Shown: piece after piece, positions 7,946-16,460 of the stretch
Numbering within the stretch: position 1 is the first letter of the stretch
Layout of the letters: each line of letters opens with the position of its first letter
Position numbers and translations under genes: made by a program
The notes under the pieces: model-generated
The model's input: only the letters and a program-made list of their open reading frames with translations
The model's database searches: none
Told to the model about the DNA's origin: nothing
DNA from: Ascidiimonas sp046199005
Lineage (GTDB): Bacteria > Bacteroidota > Bacteroidia > Flavobacteriales > Flavobacteriaceae
Length of the DNA stretch: 64,000 nt
Assembly (NCBI GenBank): GCA_046199005.1
Contig: CP176050.1
Location: 4,340,001 to 4,404,000 of the forward strand
Direction: 5' to 3'

Positions 7946-8839
7946 TTACAGATTTAAAAAGATATGATGAAAAATCTCGTCTATTGCCTGTACTCTGTTG
8001 AATTTTGGAGCTAAATTCCCCATACAAACCAGCGGTACCGGATTTTTAGTATGACCTCCAGTGGTGAGATCTTCCATATTGCCATGGTCACTTGAAATCA
8101 AAATATTAACATTAGAAGGCTTGCTTTCAGTGAGGCCCTTTAAGAATTCGTCTAAAGTTTCCAGAAACGTGACTGATTTCTCCATATCTTTTCGATGCCC
8201 AATCAAATCAGGTAAAAAGCATTCATAGAGAATCAGGTCATAGTCATCTGCTAATCCCAGCAGATTTTCCCCGGCCTGTTGTGCTGTGTAAACAGGTGCT
8301 CTATTCCCAGGGGTATCCTGAAGTGAAAAATTAGTGATATCCCAATGAACTGCTTTTCCCTCCAGAAGATCGTCAATGGTATTAAACCTTGATTGTGCAG
8401 CCAGTACACATCGCGTGGTTACGCTATAATTATCAGCATTAGGATCAAAGTTTTTAAAATATCCATCGGTATAAGAATTGGCAAAAATACTTTTAAGCCT
8501 TTTTTCTTTTGCGTATTTAAAAATGGAACGTCGGTTAATGAGGGATATGAGCTCTTCATTAGGATAGGCGGGTAAATGATATCCCAATTCTGCCGGCGCG
8601 TTAAAACCTGTAAATAAGGCTGCTTGTCCCGTAGCACTTTGAGGTACCCCGGAAATCCCCAAACATGCATCAATACCTTTTACCAGAAGTTCCTGCTCCA
8701 GAACATCAATACCTTCAAGTAAGGGAGCGCCTAGCAGAGATGTAAGCACAGGCATATGAGCTTTCGCAAAAGGATTGTGATCATCACCAATGCGCAGCCC
8801 AATGCCATCTAAAAAAACAAATATCAATTTGTTTCGCAT
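7946..8839 (-). CDS. Phosphoglycerate-mutase-like metalloenzyme (alkaline phosphatase superfamily)
   Basis: A 297-residue protein with the metal and nucleophile pattern of the alkaline phosphatase/iPGM superfamily: FLDGIG (Asp11), PQSATGQAALFTG (Ser68 or Thr70 as nucleophile), FLPDLIGHRKD (Asp211, His215), SSDHGNMED (Asp251, His252) and GGHTKNPVPL (His263). It is much shorter than true cofactor-independent phosphoglycerate mutase (about 510 residues) because the inserted transferase domain is missing, so glycolytic mutase activity is unlikely. A phosphatase, phosphomutase or sulfatase-like hydrolase role is more likely. Only 5 bases separate it from the malonyl AT gene upstream, which suggests co-translation and a function tied to the polyketide pathway. 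The substrate is unknown. Confidence 0.75.
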   Translation of the reverse strand: MRNKLIFVFLDGIGLRIGDDHNPFAKAHMPVLTSLLGAPLLEGIDVLEQELLVKGIDACLGISGVPQSATGQAALFTGFNAPAELGYHLPAYPNEELISLINRRSIFKYAKEKRLKSIFANSYTDGYFKNFDPNADNYSVTTRCVLAAQSRFNTIDDLLEGKAVHWDITNFSLQDTPGNRAPVYTAQQAGENLLGLADDYDLILYECFLPDLIGHRKDMEKSVTFLETLDEFLKGLTESKPSNVNILISSDHGNMEDLTTGGHTKNPVPLVCMGNLAPKFNRVQAIDEIFHHIFLNL

Positions 8840-8844
8840 ACTAT

Positions 8845-10059
8845 TTATGCCTGTACCGGTTGAACCTCTTTAAGGTCAAAATATCCGTTATATCCCTTCA
8901 TATAAACAGCTGCGCGATGCCCGAAAAGCACTACCGCTTTGGTGCGCGTTTCTAATACCTCATCAAAATGATCTGATTTCACTCTTACTCCTACCGAATA
9001 ATTCTCATTCCACTGAGCTACCATAATTTCAGGATCTTCAACCGTTTGTTTTTTGTTCTTTGGTGACACAGTTGTAGCTTTTTCCTTTGGAGTATCTTTA
9101 ATAGCTTCTTCCTTTTTTGGTGCAGCCTTTACCTCTTCCGGTTCTTTTACTTCTACAGGTTTTGGAGCTTCCTGAGCTGTCTCAGCAGGCTTTTTATCGG
9201 GATTTTTTGCGTAGTAATCTTTTTCAATATATCGTTGCAGTTTTGTTAGTACATCACCTACACCCAACTCTTCAAAAACTACGTCGCCTTTATCTAATAT
9301 GTATTCTATACTTTCCTGCCAACGTACACAATTTGATATTTGATTTACCAAATTTTTCGCAACTCTGTCTCTACGATAAGGTCTTCCATTTATGTTAGCG
9401 ATAACTGAAAACTTCGCTTTTGAGAATTTAATTTTTCTTGCGAATTTTTCAAACTCTTTTCCTGCTTCCTTCATATAACTAGAGTGAAAAGCGCCACTGG
9501 TATTCAAAGGAATAAACATGGTGTTTGCTTTTTCGAAGAAAGGTTGTGCTTTGTTTATGTCTTCCCGTAACCCTGAAATTACAATTTGAGCAGGAGAATT
9601 GAGATTGGCAATATCAATATTGGTAAGTTTAGCTTCATTTAGTATTTTTTGAATTTCTTCTTCAGATGCATTTAAAACCGCTGCCATTCCTCCATTCTCT
9701 GCCTTACTCATGAGTTCGCCACGTTTTTGAACCAATTTAAGTCCTTCCTCAAAACTCATGACTTCGGCTGCCTGTAATGCATTGTATTCTCCTAAACTGT
9801 GTCCCGCTACAAAGTCTGGTTCAGCTTCCCCGTCTTTCATCTTTTTTTGAAAAGATAAGGCATTAACCACGTAAAGTGCAGGTTGCGTAAATTGGGTTTT
9901 ATTTAGTTCTTTTCTTGGGTCGTTTAAGCAAAGTTCTTTAATGGAATATCCCAATATTTCATCTGCTTTCTTTGTGATTTCGGGAAATTCGTCAAAAAGA
10001 CCTTCTCCCATTCCCCTTTTTTGTGATCCCTGTCCGGGAAACAAATACGCTTTTTTCAT
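8845..10059 (-). CDS. Stand-alone malonyl-CoA:ACP acyltransferase (trans-AT) with C-terminal extension
   Basis: Residues 1-285 are a FabD-type AT with FPGQGSQ at 8-14, the GHSLGE nucleophile elbow (Ser88), the carboxylate-binding Arg (QKRGELM, about residue 113) and the catalytic His192 (GAFHSSYM). This is the pattern of malonyl-specific ATs that load every module of a trans-AT PKS, and no module in the window has its own AT. After a Lys/Ala/Pro/Glu-rich linker (about residues 285-340) comes an extra ~60-residue segment (MVAQWNENYSVGVRVKSDHFDEVLETRTKAVVLFGHRAAVYMKGYNGYFDLKEV) that is not part of the AT fold. The protein is therefore about 100 residues longer than a simple AT. The role of the extension is not known to me. 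Confidence 0.88.
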   Translation of the reverse strand: MKKAYLFPGQGSQKRGMGEGLFDEFPEITKKADEILGYSIKELCLNDPRKELNKTQFTQPALYVVNALSFQKKMKDGEAEPDFVAGHSLGEYNALQAAEVMSFEEGLKLVQKRGELMSKAENGGMAAVLNASEEEIQKILNEAKLTNIDIANLNSPAQIVISGLREDINKAQPFFEKANTMFIPLNTSGAFHSSYMKEAGKEFEKFARKIKFSKAKFSVIANINGRPYRRDRVAKNLVNQISNCVRWQESIEYILDKGDVVFEELGVGDVLTKLQRYIEKDYYAKNPDKKPAETAQEAPKPVEVKEPEEVKAAPKKEEAIKDTPKEKATTVSPKNKKQTVEDPEIMVAQWNENYSVGVRVKSDHFDEVLETRTKAVVLFGHRAAVYMKGYNGYFDLKEVQPVQA

Positions 10060-10107
10060 TGTTTTAAACTTTTGATTTCATTAGATATTTTTGCTTTGTA
10101 AATGAAG

Positions 10108-11388
10108 TTAAGTATGGATGTTTTTGATAACTACTGAAGTGTTGATCCCCCCGAAACCAAAAGAATTGCTAAGCGCTGCTTTTATTTCTTGCGTAACTGC
10201 TTTTTCTCCACAAAACTTGAGTTGATTGGTGATGGGATCGAGAAGATTTAGGTTGGGGTGTAGAAATCCTTCTTTCATTTGAATGATGGTTGCAATAGTT
10301 TCTACCATTCCAGCCGAGTAGAGACAATGACCCGTAAGACCTTTCGTCGCATTTATCCAGACGTTAGAAACATTCTTACCTAAAAGATCTGTGATCGCTT
10401 CTGCCTCAGTTTTATCACCTAAGGGAGATGAACTTCCGTGCGAATTAATATAATCAATATCATCAACCGTAATTCCAGCTCTTTTTAGTGCTGTTCCCAT
10501 TGCAATATATTCCCCTTCTTTATCGGGATTAGCAGAACTATTTGCATCCATATTAATCGCTCCGCTGGCTATTTCTACTGGATATTCCTGATTTCTTTTT
10601 GATGCACTGCTTTCAGATTCGATCACCAAACTTCCACTTGCCTGCCCATAAATAAATCCTTCGTGCTTTTTATCGAAAGGCCGACAAGCTTTTTCAGGTT
10701 GTTGGGCTAAAGCTTTTCCTCCCATAGCCCCTATATTTATGAACCCCTGCATGTCCATGGGTGATAATTCGGTTACTACCCCGATCACCAGACAAATATC
10801 GACTGTTCCTGATTTTACCAATTGATGTCCTTTAATCACCCCAACATTGCCGGTAGCCGATGCTCCACCTACCACACAACCTTCTCCCTGAATGCCTAAC
10901 AACTCGCTCAATATCCCTAACTGGTTGGTTTCTAAAAATTCGAGCGCATAGCGGGGGGAGAGGTATTCTGGATTCTCCTTAAAATCTGAAATTAACTTAT
11001 ATTGATAGTTTTGAGTGCTATTTTGTCCGGCTACGATCAGTCCTATTTTATCGGGTGATGAAGCATTTTCAAAAAGTCCTGCCTGTTCCCAAGCTTGTAA
11101 AGCCGAAATTATGGAAGTTTGAATAACAAAGGGAGCTCGTTGCCCAAGTTGTCTTGCTTTAAGCAGCTTTTCCTCGGGAATGTTCGGTAGATTTTTGAGC
11201 TTTTCAACAAATGAGAAATCTCGTATTAAAGCTGCAATTTCTACAGACAAACAGGGATTAGTGGCATAGGTAGCCTTTACTATACCCGAGACACCCTTTT
11301 TTAGTGAATCTCTAAATGAATTAATATCGCTTCCAATTGAAGATACAATTCCCATTCCTGTAACTACAGTACGAACATCATCTGGCAT
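10108..11388 (-). CDS. pksF: Decarboxylating ketosynthase of the beta-branching cassette (Cys to Ser), PksF-like
   Basis: A 426-residue thiolase-fold KS in which the active-site cysteine is replaced: the usual TACS-type motif reads GGASATGN, with Ser177 at the nucleophile position. The two histidine regions remain (SHGSSSPLGD and KGLTGH). KSs with this Cys-to-Ser change in beta-branching cassettes cannot condense but decarboxylate malonyl-ACP to acetyl-ACP. It lies 3 bases from the donor ACP gene and in one run with HMGS, ECH1 and ECH2, which fits that role exactly. The overall length and the FabF-like C-terminus (NSFGFGGINTSVV) are intact. Confidence 0.9.
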   Translation of the reverse strand: MPDDVRTVVTGMGIVSSIGSDINSFRDSLKKGVSGIVKATYATNPCLSVEIAALIRDFSFVEKLKNLPNIPEEKLLKARQLGQRAPFVIQTSIISALQAWEQAGLFENASSPDKIGLIVAGQNSTQNYQYKLISDFKENPEYLSPRYALEFLETNQLGILSELLGIQGEGCVVGGASATGNVGVIKGHQLVKSGTVDICLVIGVVTELSPMDMQGFINIGAMGGKALAQQPEKACRPFDKKHEGFIYGQASGSLVIESESSASKRNQEYPVEIASGAINMDANSSANPDKEGEYIAMGTALKRAGITVDDIDYINSHGSSSPLGDKTEAEAITDLLGKNVSNVWINATKGLTGHCLYSAGMVETIATIIQMKEGFLHPNLNLLDPITNQLKFCGEKAVTQEIKAALSNSFGFGGINTSVVIKNIHT

Positions 11389-11391
11389 TTA

Positions 11392-11661
11392 CTATTGCAT
11401 TTCCTCGGTTTCTTCCTTTTTTGCGTGGTTTTCTACCAGCACGTCGACCAATCCTTCAATATTGTTGACTCCTGCAAAACTCATCAAGGGAATTTTGACA
11501 TCTAAAGCCTGCATAGACATCGTTACGATTTCCATACGGTCTATGGAATTAGCACCTAATTCTTTCAGCTGATTTTCTATAGAGATATTCTCTTTATCTA
11601 CCTGAGGAAGCACCTCTGTGATAACATTTTTTACGGTTTCAAAAATTTGTTCTTTTGTCAT
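11392..11661 (-). CDS. acpK: Free-standing donor acyl carrier protein of the beta-branching cassette
   Basis: An 89-residue ACP with the phosphopantetheine site LGANSIDR (Ser39). The Asn in place of the common Asp before the serine, followed by IDR, is typical of the donor ACPs that carry malonyl and then acetyl groups for HMG synthase. Its stop lies just before the start of the Ser-type KS (3 bases apart), its functional partner. A 60-base gap separates it from the metallo-hydrolase gene upstream. Confidence 0.88.
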   Translation of the reverse strand: MTKEQIFETVKNVITEVLPQVDKENISIENQLKELGANSIDRMEIVTMSMQALDVKIPLMSFAGVNNIEGLVDVLVENHAKKEETEEMQ

Positions 11662-11721
11662 AATTATAGTTCTTTACAATTAAATATTTGGTGTAAAATT
11701 TATTGATAGTGGTAACGCTAT

Positions 11722-12447
11722 TTAAGAGAATTCAAAAAACTTTGCGCTGTCCTGACCTTTTCTCAATCGGTAGGAAGCAAAGTCATTTTTGTTCTTAAAT
11801 TGTAAGTAAATATTGTTTTGAAATACGGAAGCAAATTCCTGTCCTGGTACTTTGCCATAATGATGACCAGGGAAAATCCTGGTATCAGGTTGCAAATGAT
11901 CTTTGATGTGCTGAAGGCTTTCAAACATTTGATGTGCAGACTCCAAATTAGGACATAAACCGCAACCTTCTGCGAATAAAGTATCTCCACTAAAAAGATT
12001 ATTTCCTATCAAATAACATGTACTCCCTGGAGAATGACCTGGAGTTAGTAGTGGTCTGATCAACAAGTGTCCTTCCCACCAAGGCTTTTGTGGAACCGGT
12101 TTGAGTTGAGAAGCGTTAAAGTTAGAAATCGCTATCTCTTCTTCTGACATCCAGATGGGGCAATTATACTTATCGGCCAGTGGTTTGGCTAAATTTAAGT
12201 GGTCGAAGTGAGAATGCGTCAATAAAATACCTTGAAGTCGTGTATGACTGTCAGCAATAGCGCGTTCAATCTTATCCATCTCCCAGGCAGGGTCAATAAG
12301 TATGGAATGACCAGTAATGTGATCAATAACCAAATAATTATAGTTTACAATAAATAGATTGGAAACCCGCAATACGACCACTTGTGGTTCCAGACCGCCC
12401 CGTTCGATTTCCATTGCATTATTTTTCATGTTAATTTTTTCTTTCAT
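11722..12447 (-). CDS. pksB: PksB/BaeB-like metallo-beta-lactamase-fold hydrolase
   Basis: A 241-residue MBL-fold (glyoxalase II class) protein with the full metal set: THSHFDH at residues 77-83, TPGHSPGS (third His), FSGDTLF (bridging Asp) and FPGHHYG (last His). Hydrolases of this kind are standard members of trans-AT PKS clusters (PksB, BaeB), where they are thought to remove stalled acyl groups from carrier proteins. The start could be internal: an in-frame Met lies at codon 7 (12429) and another at codon 12 (12414). The candidate -7 box at 12449-12456 is too close to the first ATG to serve it and would favour one of these shorter forms. Confidence 0.85.
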   Translation of the reverse strand: MKEKINMKNNAMEIERGGLEPQVVVLRVSNLFIVNYNYLVIDHITGHSILIDPAWEMDKIERAIADSHTRLQGILLTHSHFDHLNLAKPLADKYNCPIWMSEEEIAISNFNASQLKPVPQKPWWEGHLLIRPLLTPGHSPGSTCYLIGNNLFSGDTLFAEGCGLCPNLESAHQMFESLQHIKDHLQPDTRIFPGHHYGKVPGQEFASVFQNNIYLQFKNKNDFASYRLRKGQDSAKFFEFS

Positions 12448-12448
12448 T

Positions 12449-12456
12449 CAAATGTA
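12449..12456 (-). promoter_or_regulatory. Candidate -7 box before the PksB-like hydrolase gene
   Basis: TACATTTG on the minus strand matches TAnnTTTG. It lies in the 135-base gap between the acyl hydrolase and PksB-like genes, the longest gap inside the cluster. It is 2 bases from the annotated ATG, so it only makes sense with a downstream start, and no -33 element is seen. Confidence 0.25.
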
Positions 12457-12582
12457 ATGAATGTAAGTTAATTAACATATATTTATGAAAGAAATGAATT
12501 ACAATTAATAATTCTTTCTTTAATTAATGATCAAATTATGAATTTGATAATAAAATCTCCATTTCTCTTATTAATGGATGTT

Positions 12583-13545
12583 TTAAATACTTACCGTAAT
12601 ACCTGTTATGAATTTTTCAAGCATCTGTAAATTTCTTCCGTATTGATTCATAATTTGGTAAGGAACGGAATCATTGTTTCGTGAAAGAATGTATTTTACC
12701 GAAGTTGCAAGAGAGCCACTTGGTCCTAAATCTATAAAAATACCGTCTTCTTTTTCTATAAGGTTTAAGATCGTTCTTTGAAAATTTACAGGATACCGGA
12801 TGACTTCCCAGAAATAATCTTCTGTAATCTCTTCTACAATTTCCGTTTTGTAGGATGAAATAAAAGGAGTCACTTGATCAAATATTTTATAGTTCGCTAT
12901 TTCCTTTTTAAAATCGATTTCCATACCATCAATTAAAGGACAGTGAAAGCCTTGATTTACCGGAAGCTCCTGAGTTGTAATTCCTTCTTTTTGCAGTGCT
13001 TTCTGTAATTCAAGAATATCTTCGGCCAATCCGCTTACTACAAAATTACCTGGAAAATTAGTGCCCGCGAGCCAGCAACTGCTAAAAAGATCAGGGTCAT
13101 TGGCTATAATCATTTTATCCGCTACAATAGCAAGCATTTTTCCCCTAGGAGTTTTTTCCTCTGCCTGATATGCCATGTTTATCACTAACTTCAAACCGTC
13201 TTCAAGCGTTATAATACCAGATACTATTGCTGCTACTATCTCACCTAAACTATAACCTAAGGTGAGATCTGGCAGAATATCTTTTTCTTTTAAAAGACTT
13301 GCCATACTGTACTGGACGCTGATTAGTGCCGGACTTGTATATAGGAGCCTGTCAAAAGCCTCTCCCTTTTTATTTTCTGGATACATAGCATCAATTAAAG
13401 ACGCTCCTCCTAACAATGGTGTCGCAATCTCGTTACAGACATGCATCGCTTTTTTAAAAGTTGCATTATTTTCATAGAGCTCCTTTCCCATTTGATAATA
13501 CTGAGACCCCTGCCCTGAAAACATGAAAATCTGTTTTTTCTTCAT
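12583..13545 (-). CDS. AT-like acyl hydrolase (PedC-type proofreading enzyme)
   Basis: A 320-residue AT-fold protein with SGQGSQYYQMG at 10-20, the elbow GYSLGE (Ser99) and His201 (QGFHCPL). The arginine that binds the carboxylate of malonyl in true malonyl ATs is replaced: the aligned segment reads LVINMAYQA, with Met124 where the neighbouring AT has Arg. The YYQM signature after GQGSQ and the lost arginine are features of the trans-AT acyl hydrolases, which cleave short stalled acyl chains from ACPs. A second acyltransferase with a non-malonyl substrate is the alternative. The cluster therefore has one loading AT and one probable editing enzyme, besides the PksB-like hydrolase. Confidence 0.78.
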   Translation of the reverse strand: MKKKQIFMFSGQGSQYYQMGKELYENNATFKKAMHVCNEIATPLLGGASLIDAMYPENKKGEAFDRLLYTSPALISVQYSMASLLKEKDILPDLTLGYSLGEIVAAIVSGIITLEDGLKLVINMAYQAEEKTPRGKMLAIVADKMIIANDPDLFSSCWLAGTNFPGNFVVSGLAEDILELQKALQKEGITTQELPVNQGFHCPLIDGMEIDFKKEIANYKIFDQVTPFISSYKTEIVEEITEDYFWEVIRYPVNFQRTILNLIEKEDGIFIDLGPSGSLATSVKYILSRNNDSVPYQIMNQYGRNLQMLEKFITGITVSI

Positions 13546-13588
13546 TTTTTCTTGTTAGATGCTACATTCTATAGTCGTTATGAAGCAT

Positions 13589-14335
13589 TTACTTACCAAA
13601 TAATGTTTTAATACGGGTTTTTACTTCTGGCTGGCCAAATGTTTTTTCGTGCATACGCACTTCTTGCTGAATAACTCCCGGAAGCTGCTCTCTTAACTCT
13701 GCAACCAGATGATCTTTTAGCGCTACCAAAGATACCCTGGGTTTTTCGGCTAGTGTAGCTGCCAGTTCATAAGCGTAGGGTAATACCTGGTCTCTTGGCA
13801 ATACAGGAAAAGGAAAACCACGTTTTTGTAATTCTTCACCTCGGTAATTTCTTGCAGTAAGCAACATTTCTTCTGCGAGGGCGATCCCTAATTTTTTAGG
13901 AAGTATGTACGTAGCGCCCATCCCCGGAGTGAATCCGTATTTCATGAAATTAGTTGTGTATATACTTTCACGGCTCAGGATCACGAAATCTGCAAATAAT
14001 CCCATCGCAAAACCTCCCCCGATACCATGACCTTGCATGGCAGAAATAACTGGAATGGGACAATTTAGGGAAAGACTGTACAGATCAAAATCGGTAAATT
14101 TAGAATTCCCTTCCGAAAGCGTCATCAACTGTTCCTGAGTACCACCACTGGCAAAATAGGTATCATATCCTGTAAGCACCACTGCTTTGTAGCGCGTTTG
14201 ATCACGGATAGTTTCAAATGCTTCCATTAACCCGGAAGTTAATTCTTTTGAAAAAGTATTTTTACTATTTCTATCCTGCATTTTAATCTGAACAATGGCA
14301 TCATCAATTTCAGTAAGTGCTACTACCTTATCCAT
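13589..14335 (-). CDS. pksI: ECH2 decarboxylase of the beta-branching cassette, PksI-like
   Basis: A 248-residue crotonase-fold protein with the oxyanion-hole segments YFASGGT and QGHGIGGGF and the PksI-type FTPGMGATYILP region. ECH2 enzymes decarboxylate the glutaconyl-type intermediate on the acceptor ACP to leave a methyl branch and a double bond. It is 5 bases downstream of ECH1. Its sequence is clearly similar to the third crotonase domain of each of the two triple-ECH PKS modules (shared VVLTGYD, YFASGGT, KSKFTD/NSKFTD, AMQGHGIG, YGFTPG), so the cluster encodes this activity at least three times. Confidence 0.88.
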   Translation of the reverse strand: MDKVVALTEIDDAIVQIKMQDRNSKNTFSKELTSGLMEAFETIRDQTRYKAVVLTGYDTYFASGGTQEQLMTLSEGNSKFTDFDLYSLSLNCPIPVISAMQGHGIGGGFAMGLFADFVILSRESIYTTNFMKYGFTPGMGATYILPKKLGIALAEEMLLTARNYRGEELQKRGFPFPVLPRDQVLPYAYELAATLAEKPRVSLVALKDHLVAELREQLPGVIQQEVRMHEKTFGQPEVKTRIKTLFGK

Positions 14336-14340
14336 ATTTC

Positions 14341-15126
14341 TTATTCTTCCCAGGGAAAGCGACCTGTGGTCACAAACCGTGCTATTTTTTTTACGTTTTC
14401 TTCATCTGAAAAAACCTCAACGTTTGCATCCAATGCATCGTATTTTGACAATTCAGGAAAATCATTTAACGTATTCATATATTTTTTATACCTACTTATT
14501 CCGTCTTTGCCCAAACGCCTTAGTCTTAGCAAATGTTTTCTCAAAAGATTTTCTGAATTTGCTTCATATGCATCTACCAGCCCCCACTCAAGAGCCTGTT
14601 TTGCGGTCACTGGCTGAGTCATTAGGGTGAGGTAATTTGCCTTTGCATAGCCAATGCGGCGCATCAGAAATGGTAATACACAAGCAGGCATCAATCCAAA
14701 CAATAATTCAGAAAGGCTAAAAATTGTTTTCTCCTCACAAAGTACGATATCGCAAGCAGCTACAAACCCTACACCTCCGGCGTTGGCCTTGCCTCTTACA
14801 TGCGCAATAGTTACATAAGGGCCGGCAGAAAGACGTAACCAAAGATCATAAAGAGGTTCTGGTGTCTGATCTTTGTTTTCGCTTTCACTATCGGCGTCTT
14901 CCTGAATTGCTTTAAAATCAGCTCCAAAGCAAAAAACTTCGGGAAGACCTTCAATCACTACAATTTTGACCCGCTCTTCACAAGCATCCAATACTTCGGT
15001 AAATTCTTCAATAAGCCGATCATTAATGGTATTGTTCTGCTCCGGACGGTAGATCTGCACAAAGCAGATATCATCTTCAAGTCGTACTTTAAGTGTGTCG
15101 TAAGAAGTGCTCGTTAAGATACCCAT
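14341..15126 (-). CDS. pksH: ECH1 dehydratase of the beta-branching cassette, PksH-like
   Basis: A 261-residue crotonase-fold protein with the motif VFCFGADF and the second oxyanion segment GKANAGGVGF. The FCFGADF form is characteristic of ECH1, which dehydrates the HMG-type adduct on the acceptor ACP to the glutaconyl form. It overlaps the HMG synthase gene by 13 bases and is followed after 5 bases by ECH2, a tight translationally coupled trio. No embedded domain in the PKS proteins clearly substitutes for it, so this single protein probably serves all three branching sites. Confidence 0.87.
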   Translation of the reverse strand: MGILTSTSYDTLKVRLEDDICFVQIYRPEQNNTINDRLIEEFTEVLDACEERVKIVVIEGLPEVFCFGADFKAIQEDADSESENKDQTPEPLYDLWLRLSAGPYVTIAHVRGKANAGGVGFVAACDIVLCEEKTIFSLSELLFGLMPACVLPFLMRRIGYAKANYLTLMTQPVTAKQALEWGLVDAYEANSENLLRKHLLRLRRLGKDGISRYKKYMNTLNDFPELSKYDALDANVEVFSDEENVKKIARFVTTGRFPWEE

Positions 15127-16373
15127 TCGTATTCTCTATGAAATTCTTTGATCTCCTTTAGAAACAAGGTTTTTTTACCGTGTACTTTTCTTGCCTGAGG
15201 TATAAAATCTGTATCCAATTTTATGTTACGAGTACCAAACTTGACTACATTATTGTTAACCAATAACTGCTCGTATTCATCCATTGACATTTCGTATCGT
15301 TTATCTAATTGCTCCTTGATCCCTTGAGAAAGTACTTTATCCTGACCTTCTTTTCGAACGACTCCGCTAAAAAACTCAGAGCAACAGCCGGAACCATAGG
15401 AAAAACATCCAATTCGTTTTGGAGAACTAAAATCGCCGTTGGCAATTGTACTTACCAGCGAAAGTAATGCGGTAGCCCCCATAATGTTAGCCACTCGCTG
15501 GCAATAATCAAGACCGGGCATTACTCTAGTCTTAAAATCTTCTTCAATTTCTTTCGGAGAAGATTTAGTCATTTTTCCCATAATATTTCTGTGGGCTCCT
15601 TTTACCATTCCGCCAAAAGGGGCATGAAAAGCTAGATACGCAAAACTGTTTTTGTAATCGGCTCCGGCAACTCTTTTTTCATATTCTTTGTAAGCATTTG
15701 CGCAGCAATCAAGATATGAAAGCAAAGACAAGTCTGAATCTCCAGCATCTCCATCTGGTGTAGGTCTGCAAGTATCCATCACTTCATAGCCATAGTATCC
15801 GGTAGCCCCTACGTCTAATTGAAATACGCGGGGTTTATCACTTACAAGGACTGCAACTGCTCCTGCACCCGAACTCGGTTCGGCAAAAGACCAGTCTTCG
15901 GTCAATGCATCTCCACCTTCTTCTACTATAAATCTGGAAACATCAGTAGCTATGACAAGTGCCTTAGCACCAGGGGAGGTTTGAGATAATACAAAGTTTA
16001 CTGCATTTTGAAATCCTGCGATACCAGAATAGCATGCATTTTTCAATTCAAATAACCGGCAATTCCGATTAAGCCCTAGGATATCGTGAAAATACGTACT
16101 CATAGACTTTCCAAAATCAAAAGCAGATTCCGTACAGGAAACGACCATTTCGATGCGGTCTTTTTCTTCAGGACTTAATGCATCAATAATTGGTTTAGCA
16201 GCATTTACTCCATAGGTAATAGGATCTTCGTAAGGGAGCGCCACTGTCTTTTCCTTCATGAGAAGATTTTCAAACCTGGTCATGTCTAATTTTCGATGTG
16301 CCGCCAATTTTTTTACATCGAGACATGCGGTACCAGCAAAAACATTAATTGCTTCAATTCCAACTAATTTCAT
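15114..16373 (-). CDS. pksG: HMG-CoA synthase homologue of the beta-branching cassette, PksG-like
   Basis: A 419-residue HMG-CoA-synthase family protein with all catalytic residues: Glu82 (SCTESAFD), Cys114 (KNACYSG) and His250 (AFHAPFGG). In PKS clusters this enzyme condenses acetyl from the donor ACP with the beta-keto chain on an acceptor ACP, the first step of beta-branching. Acceptor ACPs with the diagnostic tryptophan six residues after the serine occur six times in the megasynthases. The gene overlaps ECH1 by 13 bases. Length and C-terminal region (GSGCCSEFF) are normal. Confidence 0.92.
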   Translation of the reverse strand: MKLVGIEAINVFAGTACLDVKKLAAHRKLDMTRFENLLMKEKTVALPYEDPITYGVNAAKPIIDALSPEEKDRIEMVVSCTESAFDFGKSMSTYFHDILGLNRNCRLFELKNACYSGIAGFQNAVNFVLSQTSPGAKALVIATDVSRFIVEEGGDALTEDWSFAEPSSGAGAVAVLVSDKPRVFQLDVGATGYYGYEVMDTCRPTPDGDAGDSDLSLLSYLDCCANAYKEYEKRVAGADYKNSFAYLAFHAPFGGMVKGAHRNIMGKMTKSSPKEIEEDFKTRVMPGLDYCQRVANIMGATALLSLVSTIANGDFSSPKRIGCFSYGSGCCSEFFSGVVRKEGQDKVLSQGIKEQLDKRYEMSMDEYEQLLVNNNVVKFGTRNIKLDTDFIPQARKVHGKKTLFLKEIKEFHREYEWVS

Positions 16374-16460
16374 TTATGTAATATTTAGATTATTAATAAT
16401 AGATTTCGGTCGGCCCAACAAAATCAGGCTGACTCTAAAGATTTTTTTTGTAATTATTTC

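Noticed and set aside
7946..8839. Assignment as glycolytic phosphoglycerate mutase
   Set aside because: At 297 residues it lacks the phosphotransferase insert of true iPGM; only the metalloenzyme core is present.
16400..16435. Imperfect inverted repeat in the gap between HMG synthase and the outer-membrane protein gene
   Set aside because: The 7-bp arms have a mismatch, an 11-base loop and no T-run on the transcribed side, so a terminator is not supported.
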